In this document: one piece after another, positions 43,426 to 54,766 of the stretch
Position numbering within the stretch: the first letter of the stretch is position 1
Layout: the number at the start of each line of letters is the position of its first letter
DNA from: Candidatus Tectomicrobia bacterium
GTDB lineage: Bacteria; UBA8248
Direction of reading: 5' to 3'
DNA: 64,000 nucleotides
NCBI GenBank assembly: GCA_016192135.1
Contig: JACPUR010000016.1
Location: forward strand, 22,651-86,650
Notes under the pieces: model-generated
The model's input: the letters and a program-made list of their open reading frames with translations, nothing else
Told to the model about the DNA's origin: nothing
Databases searched by the model: none
Made by a program: the position numbers and the translations under genes

Positions 43426-44226
43426 CTAGGCGTCCTCCCCCGCCTCGGCCGGCGCGGACGCACGCAGGGGCTTTCGGCCCGGCGTCTCGGCCACGACAAG
43501 GGCGTCGAGGAGGTTGAGCGCGATGTTCTCCATCTCGAAGATGAGCCGGTCGGCGCGGGAGCGGAGGTAGTGGTAGCCCGCCAGCGCCGGGATGCCCACG
43601 GCCAGCCCCGCCACCGTGGTGATGAGGGCCTCGGAGATGCCCCCGGCCACAAGGCTCGGCGTCACCGTCCCCGCGCGCCCGATGGCCTCGAAGGCGCTGA
43701 GCATCCCCAGGACCGTCCCGAAGAAGCCCAGCATGGGGGCCAGGTTGGCGATGACGCCCAGCGCCCGCAGGTTGCGCCCCAGGACGGAGGACTCGTGCTG
43801 CCCCGTGCCCACCATGGCGCGCTCCATCTCGTCGATCCCCAGGTGGCGCCGCTGGACCCCCGCCCGGAGGATGCGGGCCAGCGGCACGTCGAAGCGCTCG
43901 TACACCCGCAGCGCGGCGTCGAAGTCCGCCCGCCGCCAGTAGCGCTCGCTGGCGTGGACCACCTCGTTCGGGATCACCTTCTCGCGGCGGAAGGCGAAGA
44001 GGCGCTCGAACACCACGGCCAGGGCCACGATGGAACAGACGCCGAGGGGGACCATGGTGATGCCCCCCTTCTTGACGAAGTCCCAGGCCGCCGGGGAGAG
44101 GCCGAAGAGGCCGCCTCCCCCGGCGGGGGGGGCCGGGGCCGCCTGCCCCGCCTGGGCCGCCAAGGCCGCCCCGGCGGCCATAAGAAGCGCCGCGCCCGCC
44201 CATGCTCCCGCCTTCCACGCTGTCAC
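43426..44226 (-). CDS. exbB: ExbB/TolQ-family proton channel protein
   Basis: The 266-residue protein starts at a GTG with GGAGGA upstream. It has a signal-like segment and a Gly/Pro linker. The MotA/TolQ/ExbB channel domain follows: helix GGITMVPLGVCSIVALAVVF, then VIANLAPMLGFFGTVLGMLS, and GISEALITTVAGLAVGIPAL. It pairs with exbD immediately downstream. The N-terminal extension is typical of exported ExbB variants. Confidence 0.92.
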   Translation of the reverse strand: MTAWKAGAWAGAALLMAAGAALAAQAGQAAPAPPAGGGGLFGLSPAAWDFVKKGGITMVPLGVCSIVALAVVFERLFAFRREKVIPNEVVHASERYWRRADFDAALRVYERFDVPLARILRAGVQRRHLGIDEMERAMVGTGQHESSVLGRNLRALGVIANLAPMLGFFGTVLGMLSAFEAIGRAGTVTPSLVAGGISEALITTVAGLAVGIPALAGYHYLRSRADRLIFEMENIALNLLDALVVAETPGRKPLRASAPAEAGEDA

Positions 44227-44242
44227 TTTCGGATTCCTCCGC

Positions 44243-44929
44243 TCACGCCGCGCCGGCCGAGGCGGCCAGCAGGCTCTCGACATCTGGCTCGATACGGATG
44301 CGCTCCCCGAACACGTCCGCGCAGAGCGGGACGATCGCCTCCGCCACCTGGCTGAGCGGGGGAGCCGCGCCGAGGAGGCGATCGAGCGAGGTCACCCGGG
44401 CGCCCGCCTCGCCGCAAGGGTGAATCATCTCGAAAAACCGCAGGTCCGTCGAGACGTTGAAAGCGACCCCGTGCATGGTGATCCACCTCCGGGCGCCCAC
44501 GCCCAGGGAGAGGATCTTCGCTCCCGCCACCCAGAGGCCCGGCTGCCCCGGCCGGCGCTCGGCCCGGAAGCCGAGATCGGCCAGGTGGCGCACGAACACC
44601 TCCTCGAGCCTCCGGCAGTGGCGGTGGACGTCCCGGTCCCGCGCGCGCAGGTCGCACACCGCGTAGAGCATGAGCTGCCCGGGGCCGTGGTAGGTCACCT
44701 CGCCGCCCCGGTTGATGCGGACGACGGGCACCTCCGTGCCGTCCCAGGGCGCCCGGGTGCGGAGCACGTTCGCCTCCGCCCCTCCCTGCCCCAGCGTGAA
44801 CACCGGCTCGTGGTCGAGGAGGAGGAGCGCGTCCTCGGCCAGGCGGCCCGCGGCCCGCTCCTCCCAGAGGCGCCGCTGGAGCGCCCACGCCTCGCCGAAG
44901 GCCATCCGCCCCAGGTGGAGGGCTTTCAC
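44243..44929 (-). CDS. lipB: Lipoyl(octanoyl) transferase
   Basis: The 228-residue enzyme moves octanoate from acyl carrier protein to lipoyl domains. It has LLLDHEPVFTLGQG, RINRGGEVTYHGPGQLMLY, the lysine motif AGAKILSLGVGARRWITMHG and the catalytic cysteine in MIHPCGEAGARVTSL. The start is a GTG nine bases after the dnaE stop. No lipA is present in the window. Confidence 0.95.
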   Translation of the reverse strand: MKALHLGRMAFGEAWALQRRLWEERAAGRLAEDALLLLDHEPVFTLGQGGAEANVLRTRAPWDGTEVPVVRINRGGEVTYHGPGQLMLYAVCDLRARDRDVHRHCRRLEEVFVRHLADLGFRAERRPGQPGLWVAGAKILSLGVGARRWITMHGVAFNVSTDLRFFEMIHPCGEAGARVTSLDRLLGAAPPLSQVAEAIVPLCADVFGERIRIEPDVESLLAASAGAA

Positions 44930-44938
44930 CGGGAGGCC

Positions 44939-47900
44939 CTACTCAAAGTAGACCGCCCCCTCCCCCACCAGCTCGCCCAGCTCGGCGGAGAGCGACTCCG
45001 AGGGCGCGACGACGAACTCCCGGCCCGCCTGCACCAGCACCTCGCGCTCCGGGAACTGGAGGGCGAAGAGGACGGGCACCTCGCCCGGGTGGCGGGCCAG
45101 CACCTCGCGCACCGCCGTCAGCCGGCCGTGGGCGCGGCCCGTCTCGCCCAGATGGAGGACCATCCGCTGGGTGCGCGCCATCTGCGCCTGGGCCAGCGGC
45201 TCCACCGAGCGCACCACCACCTGCACCCCCTCCTCCGAGACCTCGGCCATCCCCTCGACCAGGACGGGCTCCTCCGTCTCCAGGCGCGGGAAGAAGGCCT
45301 CGAAAACGTCGGGGAACATGGTCATCTCGGCCGTGCCCTCGCGGTCCTCCAGGACGAAGCTGGCCATCCGGCGCCCGGCCCTCGTGGTGCGGATCTTCGA
45401 GGAGCGGATGAGGCCCGCCATGCGCACCCGGTGGGTGCCCTCGAGCTCGGCCAGCCGGCGGGAGTCCATGTTGGCGAGGCGGCGGATGGTCTCCTGGTGG
45501 TCGTTCAGGGGGTGGCCCGAGACGTAGAAGCCCAGCACCTCCTTCTCGAAGGCGAGCCGCTGACGGGCGGGCCACTCGGGTACATCCGGCAGGGCGGCGG
45601 AGAGGGAGGGCGCCTCCTCGGGGGAGAAGAGGCTCGTTTGGCCCATGGCGGTGGTGCGCTGCTCGCGGACCCCCGCCTCCAAGGCGGCGTCGAGCGCGGC
45701 CATGGCCTGGGCCCGGCCGATCCCCAGGCTGTCGAAGGCGCACGCCTTGACGAGGCTCTCGACCGCCCGGCGGTTCAAGTGGCGGTGCTCCACCCGGCGG
45801 CAGAAGTCGCCCAGGGTGCGGAAGGGCCCCTCCGCCGCCCGGGCGGCCAGGATGGCGTCCACCATGGCCTCCCCCACGTTCTTGACCGCGAGGAGCCCGA
45901 AGCGGATGGAGTCGCCCTCGACGGTGAAGTCCTTGTCGCTCGCGTTCACGTCGGGGGGGAGCACCGCGATGCCCATGTCGCGGCACTCGGCGATGTCCTT
46001 GATCACCTTGTCCGCGTTGTCGCGGTCGCAGGTCAGGAGGGCCGCCATGAACTCCCGCGGGTGATGGGCCTTGAGGTAGGCCGTGCGGTAGGCGATGAGG
46101 GCGTAGGCCGCGCTGTGGCTCTTGTTGAAGCCGTAGCCCGCGAACTGCTGGATCTGGTCCCACAGGGCCTCGACCTTGCGGCGGTCGTGCCCCCAGGCGG
46201 CCGCCCCCTCGACGAAGTCCCGCATCTGCTGGGCCATGAGCTCGGGGCTCTTCTTCCCCATGGCCTTGCGCAGCACGTCCGCGCGGCCCAGGGAGAAGCC
46301 CGAGAGCGCGTTCGATATCTGCATCACCTGCTCCTGGTACACCATGACGCCGTAGGTGCTCTCCAGGATGGGCTTGAGCTCGGGAAAGAAGTAATCGATC
46401 TGCGCCCGCCCGTGCTTGCGGTTGATGAAGGCGTCCACCATCCCGCTGTTGAGGGGCCCGGGGCGGTAGAGGGCCACCATGGCGATGAGGTCCTCGAAGC
46501 TCGAGGGGGCGAGCTTCCGGAGGTACTCGCGGATGCCCCGGCTCTCGAGCTGGAAGATGCCCGTGGTGCGGCCCTCGGAGAGGAGCCTGTAGGAGGCCTC
46601 GTCGCCGAGCGGCAGGGTGTCGAGGTCGAGCTCCACCCCCTTCAGGCGCACGAGGTCGACGGTCCGCTTGAGGGCGGTCAGGGTCTTGAGGCCCAGGAAG
46701 TCCATCTTGAGGAGGCCGAGCTGCTCGACGTCCTTCATGTCGAACTGCGTCATGACCTCGCCGCCGGACCCCTTGTAGAGGGGCACGAAATCCGTGAGCT
46801 TCGAGGGCGCGATCACCACCCCCGCCGCGTGGGTGCCCGCGTGGCGGATGTTCCCCTCGAGCTTGCGGGCCGTCTCCATGAGCCGGCCCACGTTCGGGTC
46901 GCGGCTCACCGCCTCGCGCAGGCGGGGCTCCTTCTGGAGGGCGTCGTCCAGGGTGATCTTGAGCTCGTTCGGGACGAGCTTGGCGATGCGGTCCACCTCG
47001 CCGTAGGGCATGTCCATCACCCGGCCCACGTCGCGGAGCACTCCCTTGGCCAGCATGCTGCCGAAGGTGATGATCTGGCAGACGTTCTCGCGGCCGTACT
47101 TCTCCTGCACGTAGCGGATGACCTCGTCCCGGCGGTCCATGCAGAAGTCGATGTCGATGTCGGGGGGGCTCACCCGCTCGGGGTTCAGGAAGCGCTCGAA
47201 GAGGAGGGAGTAGCGGAGCGGGTCGATGCCCGTGATCCCCAAGGCGAAGGCGGCGAGGCTCCCCGCCGCCGAGCCCCGCCCCGGCCCCACGGGGATGCCG
47301 TTCTCGCGGGCGTAGCGGATGAAGTCCGAGACGACGAGGAAGTAGCCCTCGTATCCCTGGCTGTTGATGACGCCCAGCTCCATGGCGAGGCGCTCGCGGT
47401 AGCGCCTGGCCTCGCTCCCGCCGATGCCGAGCTGCTTGAGCCGCTGCTCGAGCCCCTCCTCGGCCAGCTTCCGGAGGTAGGTCTTGCGGTCCGAGCCGTC
47501 CGGGATGGGGAAGTCCGGGTAGTGGCTCCCCCCGAACTCGAAGGCGAAGTCGCAGCGCTCGGCCACGGCCAGGGTGTTCCGGAGCGCCTCGGGCACCTCC
47601 TTGAACAGGGCCCCCATCTCCCCGGCGCTCTTCAGGTAGAACTCGTGGCTCTTGATGTGCATCCGGTTGGGATCGGTCAGGGTCTTGCCCGTCTGGATGC
47701 AGATGAGGACCTCCTGGACGCTGTGGTCGCCCTGGTCCAGGTAGTGCACGTCGTTCGTGGCAACGAGGGGGAGAGCGAGCTCCCGGGCGAGGGCGACGGC
47801 CTCGGGGACGAGGCGCTTGTCCTCCTCCATCCCGTGGTCCTGGATCTCCAGGTAGTAGCGGCCCGGGAAGAGCTCCTTGTAGAAGGAGGCTGCCTCGCGG

Positions 47901-48376
47901 GCGGCGGCGCGGTCCCCCCTCAGGAGGGCCTCGTTCACCTCCCCCTTCAGGCAGGCCGAGGTGCAGATGAGGCCCTCGGCGTGCCGGGCGAGGATCTCCC
48001 GGTCCACGCGCGGGAAGTAGTACATCCCCTCGGTGAAGCCCGCCGTCACCAGCTCGCAGAGGTTGCGGTAGCCCTTCGCGTTCTCGGCCAGGAGCAGCAT
48101 GTGCCAGGAACGGGAGCCCCCCGTGCTGTTGTTCGCCCGGTCGTGGCGGCTGCCCGGGGCGACGTACACCTCGCAGCCGATGATGGGCTTCACCCCCGCC
48201 TTCCTGGCCGCCTCGAAGAACTTGATCGCCCCGCACATGTTGCCGTGATCGGTGAGGGCCATGGCGGGCATGCCGAGCGACGCCCCGCGCTGGACCAGGT
48301 CGTCGATGCGCGCCGCGCCGTCGAGGAGGCTGTACTGGCTGTGCAGGTGGAGGTGGACGAACTCGGCGGCCCCCAT
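44939..48376 (-). CDS. dnaE: DNA polymerase III alpha subunit
   Basis: The 1145-residue replicative polymerase starts MGAAEFVHLHLHSQYSLLDG at 48376. The in-frame extension upstream runs into guaA. It has the PHP domain (MALTDHGNMCGAIKFFEAAR), palm motif GPGRGSAAGSLAAFALGIT, the catalytic Asp pair in SPPDIDIDFCMDRRDEVIRY, then IRHAGTHAAGVVIAP and GYGFNKSHSAAYALIAYRTA. A tandem HhH region follows, then the OB fold and C-terminal binding domain. The length equals the E. coli type. Confidence 0.98.
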   Translation of the reverse strand: MGAAEFVHLHLHSQYSLLDGAARIDDLVQRGASLGMPAMALTDHGNMCGAIKFFEAARKAGVKPIIGCEVYVAPGSRHDRANNSTGGSRSWHMLLLAENAKGYRNLCELVTAGFTEGMYYFPRVDREILARHAEGLICTSACLKGEVNEALLRGDRAAAREAASFYKELFPGRYYLEIQDHGMEEDKRLVPEAVALARELALPLVATNDVHYLDQGDHSVQEVLICIQTGKTLTDPNRMHIKSHEFYLKSAGEMGALFKEVPEALRNTLAVAERCDFAFEFGGSHYPDFPIPDGSDRKTYLRKLAEEGLEQRLKQLGIGGSEARRYRERLAMELGVINSQGYEGYFLVVSDFIRYARENGIPVGPGRGSAAGSLAAFALGITGIDPLRYSLLFERFLNPERVSPPDIDIDFCMDRRDEVIRYVQEKYGRENVCQIITFGSMLAKGVLRDVGRVMDMPYGEVDRIAKLVPNELKITLDDALQKEPRLREAVSRDPNVGRLMETARKLEGNIRHAGTHAAGVVIAPSKLTDFVPLYKGSGGEVMTQFDMKDVEQLGLLKMDFLGLKTLTALKRTVDLVRLKGVELDLDTLPLGDEASYRLLSEGRTTGIFQLESRGIREYLRKLAPSSFEDLIAMVALYRPGPLNSGMVDAFINRKHGRAQIDYFFPELKPILESTYGVMVYQEQVMQISNALSGFSLGRADVLRKAMGKKSPELMAQQMRDFVEGAAAWGHDRRKVEALWDQIQQFAGYGFNKSHSAAYALIAYRTAYLKAHHPREFMAALLTCDRDNADKVIKDIAECRDMGIAVLPPDVNASDKDFTVEGDSIRFGLLAVKNVGEAMVDAILAARAAEGPFRTLGDFCRRVEHRHLNRRAVESLVKACAFDSLGIGRAQAMAALDAALEAGVREQRTTAMGQTSLFSPEEAPSLSAALPDVPEWPARQRLAFEKEVLGFYVSGHPLNDHQETIRRLANMDSRRLAELEGTHRVRMAGLIRSSKIRTTRAGRRMASFVLEDREGTAEMTMFPDVFEAFFPRLETEEPVLVEGMAEVSEEGVQVVVRSVEPLAQAQMARTQRMVLHLGETGRAHGRLTAVREVLARHPGEVPVLFALQFPEREVLVQAGREFVVAPSESLSAELGELVGEGAVYFE

Positions 48377-48380
48377 GAGG

Positions 48381-49916
48381 CTACTCCCACTCGATGGTGG
48401 CGGGCGGTTTGGACGAGACATCGTACACCACGCGGTTGATGCCGCGCACTTCGTTGATGATGCGGTTCGAGGCCTCGGCCAGGAGATCGTAGGGCAGGTG
48501 GGCCCAGTCGGCCGTCATGCCGTCCTGGCTGGTGACGGCGCGGAGCGCCAGCGCGTTCTCGTAGGTGCGCGCGTCCCCCATCACCCCCACCGTCCGCACG
48601 GGCAGCAGGACCGAGAAGGCCTGCCACACCTTGTCGTACCAGCCGCGCTCCCGGAGTATCCCGATGAAGATGGCGTCCGCCTCGCGGAGCACCCGCAGAC
48701 GATCCTCGGTGATCTCGCCCAGCACCCGCACCGCGAGCCCCGGCCCCGGGAAGGGGTGCCGCCAGAGGATGTCCTCCGGCAGGCCCAGTTCCTCCCCCGC
48801 GGCGCGCACCTCGTCCTTGAAGAGCTCCCGCAGCGGCTCGACGAGGGCGAGTTCCATCCGCTCGGGAAGCCCCCCCACGTTGTGGTGGCTCTTGATGGTG
48901 GCCGAGGGGCCCTTGAAGGAGACGCTCTCGATCACGTCCGGGTAGAGGGTGCCCTGGGCGAGGAACTTGACCCGCCCGAGCTTGCGGGCCTCCTTCTCGA
49001 AGACCCGGATGAAGGTTTCGCCGATGCGCTTGCGCTTGGCCTCGGGGTCGGTCACCCCGGCCAGGGCGGCCAGGAACTCCCGCCGCGCGTCCACCGGGAC
49101 GAGGTTCATCTCGAGCCTCCGGCCGAAGGTCTCGATGACGCCGGCCCCCTCGTCCTTCCGGAGAAGGCCGTTGTCCACGAAGATGCAGGTGAGCTGGTCC
49201 CCCACCGCGCGGTGGATGAGGGTGGCCGCGACGGAGGAGTCCACGCCCCCCGAGAGCCCGCAGATGACCTTCCCGCCCCCGACCTGGGCGCGGATGCGCT
49301 CGGTGGCCTCGTCGATGAAGGAGCGCATGTTCCAGTCGCCCTTGCACCCGCACACCCCGAAGACGAAGTTGCGCAGGATCTCCTTCCCCCTCGGGGTGTG
49401 CACCACCTCGGGGTGGAACTGGATGCCGTAGCGCAGGCCATCCTCGGAACCCATCGCGGCGACGGGGGAGCCCGCCGAGTGGGCCAGGGGCCGGTAGCCG
49501 GGCGGCGGGGCCTCGATGGCGTCGCCGTGGCTCATCCACACCGTCTCGCGCCCCGCCGAGCCCTCGAAGATGCCCACGGGCCGGTCCACCACCAGCTCGG
49601 CCCGGCCGTACTCGCGGCGGTGGACGGGGGCCACCCGCCCCCCGAGCAGGTGGGTCATGAGCTGCATGCCGTAGCAGATGCCCAGGACGGGGGCGTCCCC
49701 CCGCAGCAGATCGGCGTCCACCGTGGGGGCGCCGTTCTCGTAGACGCTCGACGGGCCTCCCGAGAGGATCACCCCCCTGGTCTCCGGCGTCAGGAGCTCG
49801 CGCCAGGAGGCGGTGCAGGGGTGGATTTCGCAGTAGACCTGCATCTCGCGGACGCGACGCGCGATCAACTGGGTGTACTGGGAGCCGAAGTCGAGGATGA
49901 GGATCCGCTCGCGCAT
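48381..49916 (-). CDS. guaA: GMP synthase (glutamine-hydrolysing)
   Basis: The 511-residue enzyme amidates XMP to GMP. The glutaminase half has [18 protein letters not shown], the catalytic Cys in [18 protein letters not shown], and a His-x-Glu pair in [11 protein letters not shown]. The synthetase half has [20 protein letters not shown] (PP-loop), [30 protein letters not shown], and the dimer-domain end [17 protein letters not shown]. It is close to dnaE and near guaB, so two steps of guanine nucleotide synthesis sit in one minus-strand block. Confidence 0.98.
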   Translation of the reverse strand: MRERILILDFGSQYTQLIARRVREMQVYCEIHPCTASWRELLTPETRGVILSGGPSSVYENGAPTVDADLLRGDAPVLGICYGMQLMTHLLGGRVAPVHRREYGRAELVVDRPVGIFEGSAGRETVWMSHGDAIEAPPPGYRPLAHSAGSPVAAMGSEDGLRYGIQFHPEVVHTPRGKEILRNFVFGVCGCKGDWNMRSFIDEATERIRAQVGGGKVICGLSGGVDSSVAATLIHRAVGDQLTCIFVDNGLLRKDEGAGVIETFGRRLEMNLVPVDARREFLAALAGVTDPEAKRKRIGETFIRVFEKEARKLGRVKFLAQGTLYPDVIESVSFKGPSATIKSHHNVGGLPERMELALVEPLRELFKDEVRAAGEELGLPEDILWRHPFPGPGLAVRVLGEITEDRLRVLREADAIFIGILRERGWYDKVWQAFSVLLPVRTVGVMGDARTYENALALRAVTSQDGMTADWAHLPYDLLAEASNRIINEVRGINRVVYDVSSKPPATIEWE

Positions 49917-49921
49917 GATGC

Positions 49922-50791
49922 TCAGCGGGTGAAGAATTCTTCGAAATAGACCGAGCGCACTTGCCCCTGGACCACCTCCTTCGACAGCCGGGCGATGAGG
50001 GCGGCCTTGGCCTGCTCGCGCCCCTTGGGGCTGGCCAGGTCCTGGGGGGTCATGCGGTTGAAATGGTCGAAGACGGCCTCGCGGATGACGGAGCGCTTGC
50101 CCGCCACCTCGCGCAAGGCCGCCTGGTTAGAGACGCCCAGGGTGAGGGAGAGGTGAAGGAAGACGGTGGGGCCCTTCTCCCTCGCGTTCCGCCGGCTCCC
50201 TTCCAGGGGGATGAAGAAGGGCTCCTCGAGGGCGATCTTCCCGGCGTCGGTCTCGTCCCCCTTGCCGCCGGGGGAGATGGAGGGGAGCGCTGGCTCCTGC
50301 GGCCCCGGGGCGAGCACCTTCATCGTCTCGCGCGGGTCCGCCGGGGCCTTGGGCGCCTCCTTGGGCGGGAGCACCCGGGCCTGCTCGACCGCCTTGGGGG
50401 CCTCGGCCCGGGGCGCGAGCCCCTGGCGGATGATGAAGGCGAAGGTCCAGCCCATGGACAGGATGAGGGCCGCGCCGGCCGCGGGGACGACGTAGTACAT
50501 GAGGGCGGAGGGGCGCTTGGCGCCCCGCTTCCGGCCCGCGCCCCCGGCTTCCTCGTCTTCATCCGCCTCCTCCGCCGCCTTGGCCGCGGCGGGCTTTTTC
50601 TCCGGGGCGGGCTCGACGAGAGGGGGCCGCTCCTTCTTCGGCGGCGCCGCGACCTCGATGGGATGCTCGTCGCGCTCGAGCTGCGGCCCCGCAGGCGCGG
50701 CGGCGGGGGCCGCGGCGGCGCCCCCGGCGAACAGGTCGTCGGCGACGTCGATCTCGGTGGAGCGGCTGGCTTGCGCGGGCGTCTTGGCCAT
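49922..50791 (-). CDS. FliL-like membrane protein with long Ala/Pro/Glu-rich N-terminus
   Basis: The 289-residue protein has about 95 low-complexity, acidic cytoplasmic residues and one membrane helix ([20 protein letters not shown] and following). A disordered stretch follows, then a C-terminal domain (about 190-289) like FliL/stomatin-SPFH-related folds: [51 protein letters not shown]. FliL supports flagellar stators. No flagellar gene is in the window, but the next motor-like genes are exbB/exbD. It sits between guaB and guaA. Confidence 0.75.
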   Translation of the reverse strand: MAKTPAQASRSTEIDVADDLFAGGAAAAPAAAPAGPQLERDEHPIEVAAPPKKERPPLVEPAPEKKPAAAKAAEEADEDEEAGGAGRKRGAKRPSALMYYVVPAAGAALILSMGWTFAFIIRQGLAPRAEAPKAVEQARVLPPKEAPKAPADPRETMKVLAPGPQEPALPSISPGGKGDETDAGKIALEEPFFIPLEGSRRNAREKGPTVFLHLSLTLGVSNQAALREVAGKRSVIREAVFDHFNRMTPQDLASPKGREQAKAALIARLSKEVVQGQVRSVYFEEFFTR

Positions 50792-50842
50792 CTTCCGTCC
50801 AATCTGAACGGGGGGGCCGGGCCGCCCCTCCGGGGAACGCGC

Positions 50843-52447
<1,605 letters not shown>

Positions 52448-52575
52448 TTATGAAATAAAGGGCTCAGGAAAAGAAGAAACCCCACGTTCCCTCCTCCCGC
52501 GACAGGCAGCATTTTCCGCCCGGGGGAGGCCCCTGTCAAGAAGAAGGCGGGCGCGCCTCGGCCGGACAGCCACCC

Positions 52576-54483
52576 TCAGGAGCGCAGGAAGCGCCGCCGG
52601 ACGGGCCCCGTCCCCAGCACCAGCATCAGGGGGCGCCCGTGGGGGCAGGTCCAGCTCCCCGGCATCCCGTCCACCGCCTTGATGAGGGCCGCCACCTCCT
52701 CGGGGTGGAGCGCCTGGGCCGCCTTGACCGCCCCCCGGCAGCTCATCCGGGCGATGATGCCGTCGATGAGGTCGGGGAAGCTCATGGGCTCCTCCCACTC
52801 GGCCAGGCCCTCGACCACCCGCCGCACCGCCCCCACCGGGTCGCGCTCGGCGAGGAGCGCGGGCACCGAGCGGATGAGGTACTCCCCCGGGCCCGCCGGC
52901 TCGAGCTCGAAGCCCGAGCGCTCGAGCGCCGCGCGGTGCGCCTCGAGCCGGATGGCCTCCTCGGGCCGGAGGCGGATGGAGGCGGGCACCAGGCAGGCCT
53001 GGGTCTCGACTCTCCCCTCCCGGAACTCGTCCCGGAAGCGGTTGTAGAGCACCCGCTCGTGGGCCGCGTGCTGGTCCATGAACACGAGGCCCTGGGGCGA
53101 GGCGAAGAGGAGGAAGCACTCATCCCACTGCCCCAGGTAGCGGCACTCGCCCAGTCGGATGGGCCGCGAGGGATGGGGCGGCTGGAGCACCCGCTCGAGC
53201 GGCCCCGCCAGGGCCGAGGCGCGGAAGACGGGGAGGTTCTTCTCCGCGAGCCCGGGCGGGAGCGGAGGCGCCTCCTCCGGGGCCTGCGCGTACTCGGCGG
53301 CCGGCTCGTAGACGAGGGGAGCGGCCTCGCCTTCACGAGAAGGGTCCTCGGGCGCGCGGGGGGGGATGTAGCCCCCTCCCCCGAGCAGGGAGGGCGGGGC
53401 GGGCCTCCCGCCGGGGCGGGTCTCCCCCAGCCGCCCCGCCGGGATGGGGGCCTCGGGCCTCCGGTAGGTCAGCCGGGGGCGGGGCGCGGGGGCCCCCAGC
53501 GTCCCGGTGAGGGCGTCGCGCACCAGGGCGTAGACGGCCGAGGCGCGGCGGAAGCGCACTTCCTCCTTCGCCGGGTGGACGTTCACGTCCACCTCCTCGG
53601 GGGGCAGGTCCAGGAAGAGCACGAAGAGGGGGTGCCGCCCCGAGGGCAGGAAGCTCCGGTAGGCCTCGTAGGCGGCCCGCACCAGGACGGGATCGCGCAC
53701 CGGGCGGCCGTTCACGAAAAGATACTGCCCGTCCCGGCCCGAGCGGGTGAGGCTGGGGGCTGCGGCCCAGCCGGTGAGCCGCACCCCCTCGCTTTCCCCG
53801 TTCACCTCCAGGAGGTGGGGCGCCGAGTCCTTCCCGAGAAGGGCGGCCGCGCGGGAGAGGCGTTCCTCTCCCGCCCGGAGATCCAGGAGCACCTTCCCGC
53901 CGTGGCGGAGCACGAAGGCCGCCTCGGGCCGCGCCATCGCCGCCCGGCTCACCACCTCGACGCAGCGCGCCAGCTCGGTCTCGGGCCGCCGGAGGAACTT
54001 CCGCCGCGCGGGGACGTTGAAGAAGAGCGAGCGGGCCTCGATCTGGGTGCCCTCGGGCGCCCCCATCTCGGTCACCCGCTTGACCTGCCCCCCCTCGATC
54101 ACCACCTCGGTGCCGAGCGGCTCGCCGGGCCTCCGGGTGGTGAGGGTCACCTTGCTCACCGCCGCGATGGAGGGCAGCGCCTCCCCCCGGAAGCCCAGGG
54201 TGGAGACCCGGTGCAGGTCCTCGGAGGAGGCGATCTTGCTCGTGGCGTGGCGCTCGAAGGCGAGCAGCGCGTCGTCCCGGCCCATGCCTTCGCCGTCGTC
54301 CCGCACCCGAATGCTCTGGGCGCCGCCGCCTTCGAGGTCCACCTGGATGCGGCGGGCCCCGGCGTCGAGGGCGTTCTCGACCAGCTCCTTCAGGGCCGCG
54401 GCGGGCCGCTGGACCACCTCTCCGGCCGCGATCTGGTTCGCGAGCGCCTCGGGGAGGACGCGGATGCGGCTCGGCTGGGGCAT
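52576..54483 (-). CDS. mutL: DNA mismatch repair protein MutL
   Basis: The 635-residue protein starts MPQPSRIRVLPEALANQIAA at 54483, with GGGAGG upstream. The GHKL ATPase half has ELVENALDAGARRIQV, RDDGEGMGRDD, HATSKI and TLGFRGEALPSIAAV. A Pro-rich linker follows. The C-terminal dimerisation domain contains DQHAAHERVLYNRF, SCRGAVKAAQALHPEEVAAL and CPHGRP. The endonuclease motif DQHAxxExxxxE has Asn in place of the last Glu, so nicking activity is uncertain. It is first in the long minus-strand block. Confidence 0.97.
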   Translation of the reverse strand: MPQPSRIRVLPEALANQIAAGEVVQRPAAALKELVENALDAGARRIQVDLEGGGAQSIRVRDDGEGMGRDDALLAFERHATSKIASSEDLHRVSTLGFRGEALPSIAAVSKVTLTTRRPGEPLGTEVVIEGGQVKRVTEMGAPEGTQIEARSLFFNVPARRKFLRRPETELARCVEVVSRAAMARPEAAFVLRHGGKVLLDLRAGEERLSRAAALLGKDSAPHLLEVNGESEGVRLTGWAAAPSLTRSGRDGQYLFVNGRPVRDPVLVRAAYEAYRSFLPSGRHPLFVLFLDLPPEEVDVNVHPAKEEVRFRRASAVYALVRDALTGTLGAPAPRPRLTYRRPEAPIPAGRLGETRPGGRPAPPSLLGGGGYIPPRAPEDPSREGEAAPLVYEPAAEYAQAPEEAPPLPPGLAEKNLPVFRASALAGPLERVLQPPHPSRPIRLGECRYLGQWDECFLLFASPQGLVFMDQHAAHERVLYNRFRDEFREGRVETQACLVPASIRLRPEEAIRLEAHRAALERSGFELEPAGPGEYLIRSVPALLAERDPVGAVRRVVEGLAEWEEPMSFPDLIDGIIARMSCRGAVKAAQALHPEEVAALIKAVDGMPGSWTCPHGRPLMLVLGTGPVRRRFLRS

Positions 54484-54647
54484 GGGGGGCCTCCCGGGGG
54501 AACGAAGGAGCCCCATGCTCCCCCATCCCGGCGGGGCTGTCAAGGCGGACCACAAGATTTAGTGGGGTGAATTGGAAATGATGGCCATATGTGCGCAAAG
54601 TGTCCGCGCTAGCGAAGGGGAATCGGCCGCCTCCCCAGCTCATGTCC

Positions 54648-54676
54648 TTGACAATCAGGCATATCGTGATTTAAAT
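54648..54676 (+). promoter_or_regulatory. Sigma-70-type promoter for the copper oxidase/ZIP operon
   Basis: A perfect -35 TTGACA (54648-54653), a 17-base spacer and -10 TTAAAT (54671-54676) lie in an AT-rich island about 90 bases before the multicopper oxidase start. This is the clearest promoter in the window. Any operator for metal control would be in the 54677-54766 leader, where I see no strong palindrome. Confidence 0.68.
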
Positions 54677-54766
54677 TTAGATAAGCCTAATTATTCTTTT
54701 GATCCCCCTCTATCTTACCCGTGAAAAGCTCACACCCGCATCGACGACCCCTGGAGACGTGCTCCA

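Noticed and set aside
44030..48439. A plus-strand open frame of about 1470 codons opposite dnaE, lipB and exbB
   Set aside because: Antisense shadow of dnaE and its neighbours; His/Leu/Glu-rich with no motif.
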